DNA from: Seriola aureovittata
Lineage: Eukaryota > Chordata > Actinopteri > Carangiformes > Carangidae
Assembly: GCF_021018895.1 (NCBI RefSeq)
Contig: NC_079364.1
Coordinates: 32,401,701 to 32,465,700 of the forward strand
DNA length: 64,000 nt
Reading direction: 5' to 3'
Both the position numbers and the translations under genes were made by a program. A model generated the notes under the pieces. That model worked only from the letters and a program-made list of their open reading frames with translations. It was not told where the DNA came from and ran no database searches. Of this stretch, positions 58,500 through 64,000 are shown piece after piece; position 1 is the first letter of the stretch, and each line of letters opens with the position of its first letter.

Positions 58500-59175
58500 T
58501 AATAATAAATAAACAATAATAATTAAATGAGTCCACGTCCTTTGGCTGAGGTGTTGTATTGCCTGATGGCAGTGGGAACAAAGGATCTCCTGAACCTCTC
58601 TGTTCTGCAGTGAAATGAGACGTTTGCTGCAGCTGTAGCTGCTTCTCTGTCCTGCCAGAATGTTGTGGAGAGGATGGTTGGTATTGTCTAAGATGGCCTC
58701 CATCTTACATTGCATGCATCTCTCCACAACAGTCCTGAGTGAGTCCAGACTCCTGCCAAGCACAGACCCAGCTTTTTTGCCCAGCTTGCCCATTATCTTC
58801 TCCCAACACTGGCCACCACTGACTGATAAAACATGTGCAGCATTTCACTGCAGACGTCAAAGGACTTGAGCTTCCTGAGGAAAAACAGCCAGCTCCACCC
58901 CTTCAGGTAGATGATATCTGTGTTCAGGGACCAGTCCAGTTTACTGCCAGGTGCACACCTAGGTATGTATAAGTGTGCACCACCTCAATGTCCTTCCCTC
59001 GAATGTTGACTGGCTGAAGGGTGGGCCCAGACCTCTGAAAGTCCGTGACCATCTCCTTGGTCTTGGAGGTGTTCAGAAGGAGGCAGTTCTCGTCGCTCCA
59101 TTCACTGAAGGCCATAGTCAGATCCCTGTACTCCTCTTCCTGCCCAGGGATAAAAGTATTTATCCATCCATCCAT
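58500..59175 (-). mobile_element. LINE RT C-terminal fragment
   Basis: Reading leftwards: LLLNTSKTKEMVTDFQRSG, VNIRGKDIEVVHTYTYLGVH near 58960, then out of frame LKSFDVCSEMLHMFYQSVV near 58830, KLGKKAGSVLGRSLDSL near 58750 and LISLQNREVQEILCSHCHQA. This is the RT thumb and C-terminal segment of a common fish CR1/Rex-like LINE. Frameshifted. Confidence 0.75.
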
Positions 59176-60587
59176 CTAAAAGTCATTACCAATCTTACCT
59201 GTGGTGTTTTGTGCTGCAACTGGGTCCCTACCAACACCTGTTTCAGCAAGTCTGATGAATTACAGTTACAGTGAAGTAAACAGATGACACAGTTTCCACT
59301 GGTTCTGTCCATGTGCAACATCACGGCTGACACCAGCTTCACTCTGTTTGGTTCTGACTAAAGGTTCTTCTAATAGCTGCTTCCTGAAGATCTCAAAGAC
59401 CTGCTGAGTTTGTTTTCTTAACATCATAAATGTATTATATATCTTATGAATCAACACTTAAAATAAAACACAGGACAAGTGTTAAATATGGGCCTTCAAA
59501 TTATTTCTCCTTGTGTTTCGTGTGTGTGTTCAGTTACAGCCCTGAGGATTCTGACACTAGCTGCAGCAGTCTGGAACAGTAAGTGTTGTAAAGTGCCTTA
59601 ATCTGTGTGTGTGTCACAGCCACAGCTGCCACTCAGACTGCTTACCATGTTGTTGGTGGTCACAGGGTCACAGGCTGAGCTCAGATCAGTGCTGCTGTTT
59701 TACCTGAACCAGTTTACAGGCTCTCAGGTTGATCTGGTGCAGCTCACTCAGGCAGAGCTACTGTGAACTAATGAAGCCACCTCAGACAGGCAGGACAGAG
59801 GAGTACGATGATCTCTCCGCTGATCTGTGTTCATCATTTCTTCATGAGTGTTGTTTCACAGCTGGATGTGAGAAACAGAGGCTGTGAGGTAAAGACCAGG
59901 ACAGCTGACTGGTTGATGAGTGTCTCCACTGCAGGATGTTATATCAGAGAACATTCAATGTCATTTAATAATTAACAATATTTAAATATTCACATTGAAA
60001 TATCCATTTTTAATCACACTGTCCATGTGAGTGAGAGGTTTTAATGTACAGAAATATATTCATGTAAAAATCAGATCATTTATGATGACACAGTGAGAGA
60101 AAAGAAAACAGGAAGTAAAATCAGGCTGAACTCATAGCTCTGAAACATGAGGGAATTTAAGCAGCAACGCTTGAGTGGACGGCTACGGCGTGATGCGATG
60201 ACGTACACTCTATGTTCAGCTAAACTGTCTACAACAGGAGAAGGACTAGTTTGCTGTACCCTGTGATACGTTAAAGAGTTAGCAGGTAATTATACACTTG
60301 TCATATTTGACACAGACATTCCATTTTTTATTCAATTATATTGTTAGTATTTGTATAGATTATGAGTATATTTGTTAAAGATACCTATATAATCATAATT
60401 TGACAGTTTTTTCCAGTTTAGCCATCCTCCCTCTCCAGCCCACAACCTCACTATCCTGTGTATTGATAAAATCATTATTCTGTCCGGAACAGACGGATCT
60501 ATAACTTTGTAATGTGTAACTTCATTTGTCTTTTAAAAAGTGACAAAATCGCCTATTGATTGTAGCTAACACATAGGCTATTCTCAG
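59176..60587. other. Unannotated non-coding stretch
   Basis: A catccatccatc run sits at 59160-59177. No gene recognised. Confidence 0.35.
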
Positions 60588-60720
60588 GTATGGAGGAAGT
60601 ACTTCAATAATTTACTCAGGTAAAAGTAACAATACCTCAGTTTAGAAACAATGTACGTCTGTTATAAGTGGAAGTCCTGCAGTCAATACTTTACTTCAGT
60701 ACACTTTTAGAAAGGATGTG
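60588..60720. repeat. Degraded hAT-type MITE end
   Basis: caggtatggaggaagtactt, then taatttactcaggtaaaagt and tcaatactttacttcagtac match the start of the element at 39829 with many changes. Confidence 0.5.
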
Positions 60721-62240
60721 TCAAAACATGACAAGAAAAGTACTGTTGCACATGTAACACATTTTGTGTGAATTTCAACGTAAGATGTGTAAAAAAAATA
60801 AAAAATACAAAAAAGGCGTAACACACTTCAAGTGTTGGACAAGAGGTTGCACTTTCTTCACGTCATGCTTCACGTTAATGTAGATATATTATCCGCCCGT
60901 CACGAGAGTGACCATCTTTTTAAAATAAAGGTCTCTGATTTCACAATATAATGGAACTGAAATATGTTTAAAAAACTACTACTTGATTACTACTACTTGA
61001 AATTTTAAACTGTAGACAGTGCATTTGTGTGTCTTACATTCTTTTATTTATTGTCTACTCATTTACTGCATTTACAGGCCAACCACAAACACGAAGGAGG
61101 CGCTGGCACTTTCTTTGGTGCAGACCTTTCCATGCCTCAATGAAGGACCTGATAGTGACTGTGTGTTGACTTTTTTTTCTTGCTCACACAGACATGAATG
61201 CTGACATACATTTTTCTAAAGATGTTAAATCATTTGATAAAAAGAAATAGTGTCCTATAAGATTGAAGAGATCATTGTTCTCACGGCCATATATGGCAAC
61301 ACAGATCACCATTTGTCCAGAACATTATAAAGCTTAAAAGTTAATATTTATTGAAAACACAGTTGCAATCATTTCCAAAATTCAGAACAGGTTTTTACAT
61401 AACGAAATGATCGGTTTCAATCCACATTTGTATGATGAAAGTTCTGTCTTATTTTTCTCCCAGGAAATATGGTACACCAAAAGCCGCAGGGGTTTCAAAG
61501 CTGGAAAAACCATAAGCTATCCAGCAACAGGCTTCCTTGAAGAGAGACTGAGGAACGTTAGGAAGAGGATGAATCGTGGCTCGCAGCGGCAACAAGTGCC
61601 AGAATACAGCCAGCCACAAATGCCACCCACACCATATTGATACCCAGAATATTGTTTACCTACAGAAGCTAAAGGAGAACTAGCATTCAGAATGCTGCCT
61701 GCTGTGGTGCCACAGAGTGTGTACATGTTCACAATTTGGAACATGGAGCTGAAGACTTCTCATCACATTGTGAAGCTGTCAAGGTAAATTTCTCATGTAA
61801 ATAGGTTCTGAATATAGCACAGGTAGTTATCCTGGCCCTTGTGTTGTGTTTACTGCCACAAAAATGAACAATGACTGACTACTCTCCTCCTCAGTTAATG
61901 GAGGCCACAAAGAAGAAAATCCTTGGGACAGTGTTCCTCGTTGGCAAAGAGGTCTGCCGGAAAGTTTATGAACTCCACAATGCTGCAGAATTAATTGATA
62001 CAATCTCAAGTAACTTCTGCAGTAGAGTTGGATAGATTTCTCAAATATAATGTAGACTTCAATGAGTTTATTGATTCAGTTCGTCACGCAGACATCAAAG
62101 AGTTTGATAAATTCTATATTATTTTCCAGTTAGATTCTGAGCTCGCAGATGCACAGACTGAAGTGATATGTCTGGTAAGGCTGTGACATATGAATGTTTT
62201 GACAGAAATTTGGTGAAAAATCTAAGTGAAGTGGCTTTTT

Positions 62241-62264
62241 GTGTGTGTGTGTGTGTGTGTGTGT
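62241..62264. repeat. (GT)n microsatellite
   Basis: Twelve GT units inside an intron-like gap of the SAMD3-like locus. Confidence 0.95.
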
Positions 62265-63015
62265 TTACTCCAGCCTGCTCCCCTGCTAAACTCCCAGCGA
62301 GAGGTTAGGTGACAGTGGAGACATTGAAAGCACTGACCTGAACCAGGGCTCCAGACATACTCAAAGAACATGAGGAATCTGGCTCCATATGCACAAACAC
62401 CAGGATGCTACTTGTACAGGGAGCTGTCAGCAATCTTGTGGAGAGACAAGGATCATAAGTTGTTACTATATCACATGTTGAGATACATAAGTATTGACTG
62501 TGGAGTTAAATCGGTTCTCTGTATCACACATGAAATGAGTATTATATAGTCAATTAATGTATGAGGTGGGAGAGGAGACTTTTGATATGAGTGACTCGTT
62601 TATAATTGGTCAACAGAAATGGTTTGGTAATAGTTGCTGTCTATTATTTTCAGTTACCCATCCGGTGATGACAAGGTGCGTCTAGCACAAATGGGAGAAA
62701 AACATCCCCAAGCCAATGACGGTTGCTTCGTTGGCGATGTCTGAGGAGCTTGCAACTCCTTCATCCACTGGGAACAGTGATGGTGTGTTGGGACATATTC
62801 AGGAAGATGTGGTTAACATGTACTCATAGCTTTTATGCAATGAATAACTTCTTAAGCCAGTTTAATTTTTCAAGATGATTTGGCCTTAGACCTTTCTATT
62901 TTGATAGAGACTGAATTTAATTTATGTAATTTAATATTTCCATGTAGACATGCTGTGCTTTAAAGCACTGCAGGTGCTAACGCACCTTCTACCAGAAACT
63001 GCATCAGGACGAGGG

Positions 63016-63564
63016 TATCACAACTGAACTAGGACTTGAACCCAAACGCACGACTCCGAGACAAAGTACAAATTAACAATATTTTAATAACAAAGTAACA
63101 AGGAAAAATCACTCTTACAGAGGAATATATATTCAAAGTACCCAAATAAAAATCACTCAGAGAGGAAAAACTGTAGAACAAAAAAAACACTCTTTCGAGG
63201 AAAACCATCAAAGATTCAGGACAAAGACAAAGACTAAGTATCAAAATAATGTAAAGCAAGACCATGGCAAAAAACATAACACAGAATTCAAAAGCTGACT
63301 TGGGATAACATGGCTGGCGTGGGTCTCTGACGACATGACAAACTGGCCCAGGACAAAGGGAAACGCAGATTATATACACACACAAGGTGATGGGAAACAG
63401 GTGGAAACATTCAGGGCGGGGCAGACAATCAGACCAGTGGGAAACACACAAGGGAAAGGAGGAAGTTACCTGAAACGAGAGGAGAGTTAGGTTTCAAAAT
63501 AAAACAAGAAGTCACGAGACAGACAAAACTAAACATAACTTAACATTTCTTCTTGGACATGACA
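63016..63564 (-). mobile_element. Solo LTR with 5-bp target duplication
   Basis: On the minus strand the 549-bp block starts TGTCATGTCCAAG and ends ...TGCGTTTGGGTTCAAG...GTTGTGATA. Flanks are gaggg (63011-63015) and gaggg (63565-63569), an exact 5-bp duplication. The last CA has mutated to TA. A 140-codon minus ORF inside has no gag/pol features. Same family as 57141-57605 by the end motif. Confidence 0.8.
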
Positions 63565-64000
63565 GAGGGGCAGGGTGGAGTCGCTGCAGTGTGAAACCAG
63601 CCATTTCCTACCTCATGGACTTTGTACCAGTAAATCATTTGTGTATTTTGGTTGGTTTTTGGTTGCATTATTTTAGTGAGCCTCCTGATTGTCTGTTATG
63701 GTCTTCTCATGGTGCTGGTTTCCTAATGTAGTATTTCAAACATTCTGTGTTACAGCCTGGACAGAGCATCTCATCTTTGCTTGAGAATCCTGATTCATCA
63801 GTAAAGGTCCACCAACCTTACATCGTATGCCTTGGATACCCAAGTGGAGCTGCCCGGCAGTATTTGATCGTTGCAAGAAGTGACAAGATTGCTGTTTCGC
63901 TTGGAGATGGAGGGCTAACTAGGACACAAGAGGTGAACGTCTGTTTGCTGAAATAGTTCACATCCTTCCAGAATGTGAAAAGGAAGAGGTGTTGATGTTT

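Larger units (their letters stand above)
61078..63955 (+). pseudogene. SAMD3-like family, N-terminal and middle exons
   Basis: A series of + strand exon-like pieces: 61078-61170 (after tttacag; TKEALALSLVQTFPCLNEGP), 61464-61637 (after tcccag; EIWYTKSRRG, then YPATGFLEERLRNVRKRMN), about 61740-61786 (to a gtaaat donor), 61895-62174 (after cctcag; MEATKKKILGTVFLVG, then a frame change before SAVELDRFLKYNVDF), about 62347-62456 (APDILKEHEESGSI, LLVQGAVSNLVERQG), 62654-62700 (YPSGDDKVRLAQM) and 63756-63932 (after tacag; HQPYIVCLGYPSGAARQYLI). The order follows a multi-copy teleost family named sterile alpha motif domain-containing 3-like; function unknown. A frameshift near 62010 and early stops suggest a pseudogene. 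An LTR interrupts the intron at 63016-63564. It continues beyond the window. Confidence 0.5.

Noticed and set aside
58354..58581. 75-codon ORF of YLSI repeats
   Set aside because: Translation of the (GATA)n array.
63029..63451. 140-codon minus-strand ORF
   Set aside because: Lies wholly within a solo LTR and shows no retroviral-type motif.

Overview
The window looks like a gene-poor stretch of a teleost fish genome. The grounds are many fish-type interspersed repeats (L2-, L1- and Rex/CR1-like LINE fragments, tRNA-headed SINEs, hAT and PIF/Harbinger relics), abundant CA/GA/GATA microsatellites, intron-like GT-AG boundaries and about 40% GC. I find no bacterial operons, rRNA, true tRNA genes or CRISPR. 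No intact host gene could be recognised; every recognisable coding trace is broken or mobile-element derived. The species cannot be read from the sequence.

Layout. 0-12 kb: microsatellites, an LTR-like element, a duplicated 170-bp unit, a small inverted-repeat element (4880-5188), two tRNA-derived SINEs (6970-7147, 7513-7695) and a near-perfect hairpin element (8958-9072). 12.8-18.5 kb (+ strand): an unidentified ORF, an SGNH-hydrolase-like degenerate domain, two exons of a teleost multi-copy family (sterile-alpha-motif-domain-containing-3-like, function unknown), an AT-rich 2 kb gap and three unidentified exon-like ORFs. 20.5-23.2 kb: a LINE RT scrap, a Polinton/Maverick capsid-like relic, a proline-rich gag-like ORF beside an LTR and an orphan coiled-coil pseudo-ORF. 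24.3-28.6 kb: L1-like RT followed by a BED-finger hAT transposase pseudogene. 29-38 kb: mostly non-coding DNA with CNE-like islands, a 12-bp minisatellite, a LINE 3' end and dispersed non-autonomous repeats. 38.9-44.3 kb: Harbinger relic, hAT-like MITE, LTR, L2 3' end and a SINE with a 12-bp target duplication. 46.7-59.2 kb: L2 LINE ORF2 (endonuclease plus RT), L1 ORF2 3' part, a solo LTR with a 5-bp target duplication, and a LINE RT beside a (GATA)n tract. 61.0-64.0 kb: N-terminal exons of the same SAMD3-like family, interrupted by a second solo LTR with a 5-bp target duplication and running off the right edge.

Nothing forms a working pathway. The most useful signals are an LTR family defined inside the window by TG...CA ends, a shared terminal motif and two exact 5-bp target duplications; two copies of the SAMD3-like family in complementary parts; and the cluster of unidentified spliced-looking ORFs at 13-18.5 kb.
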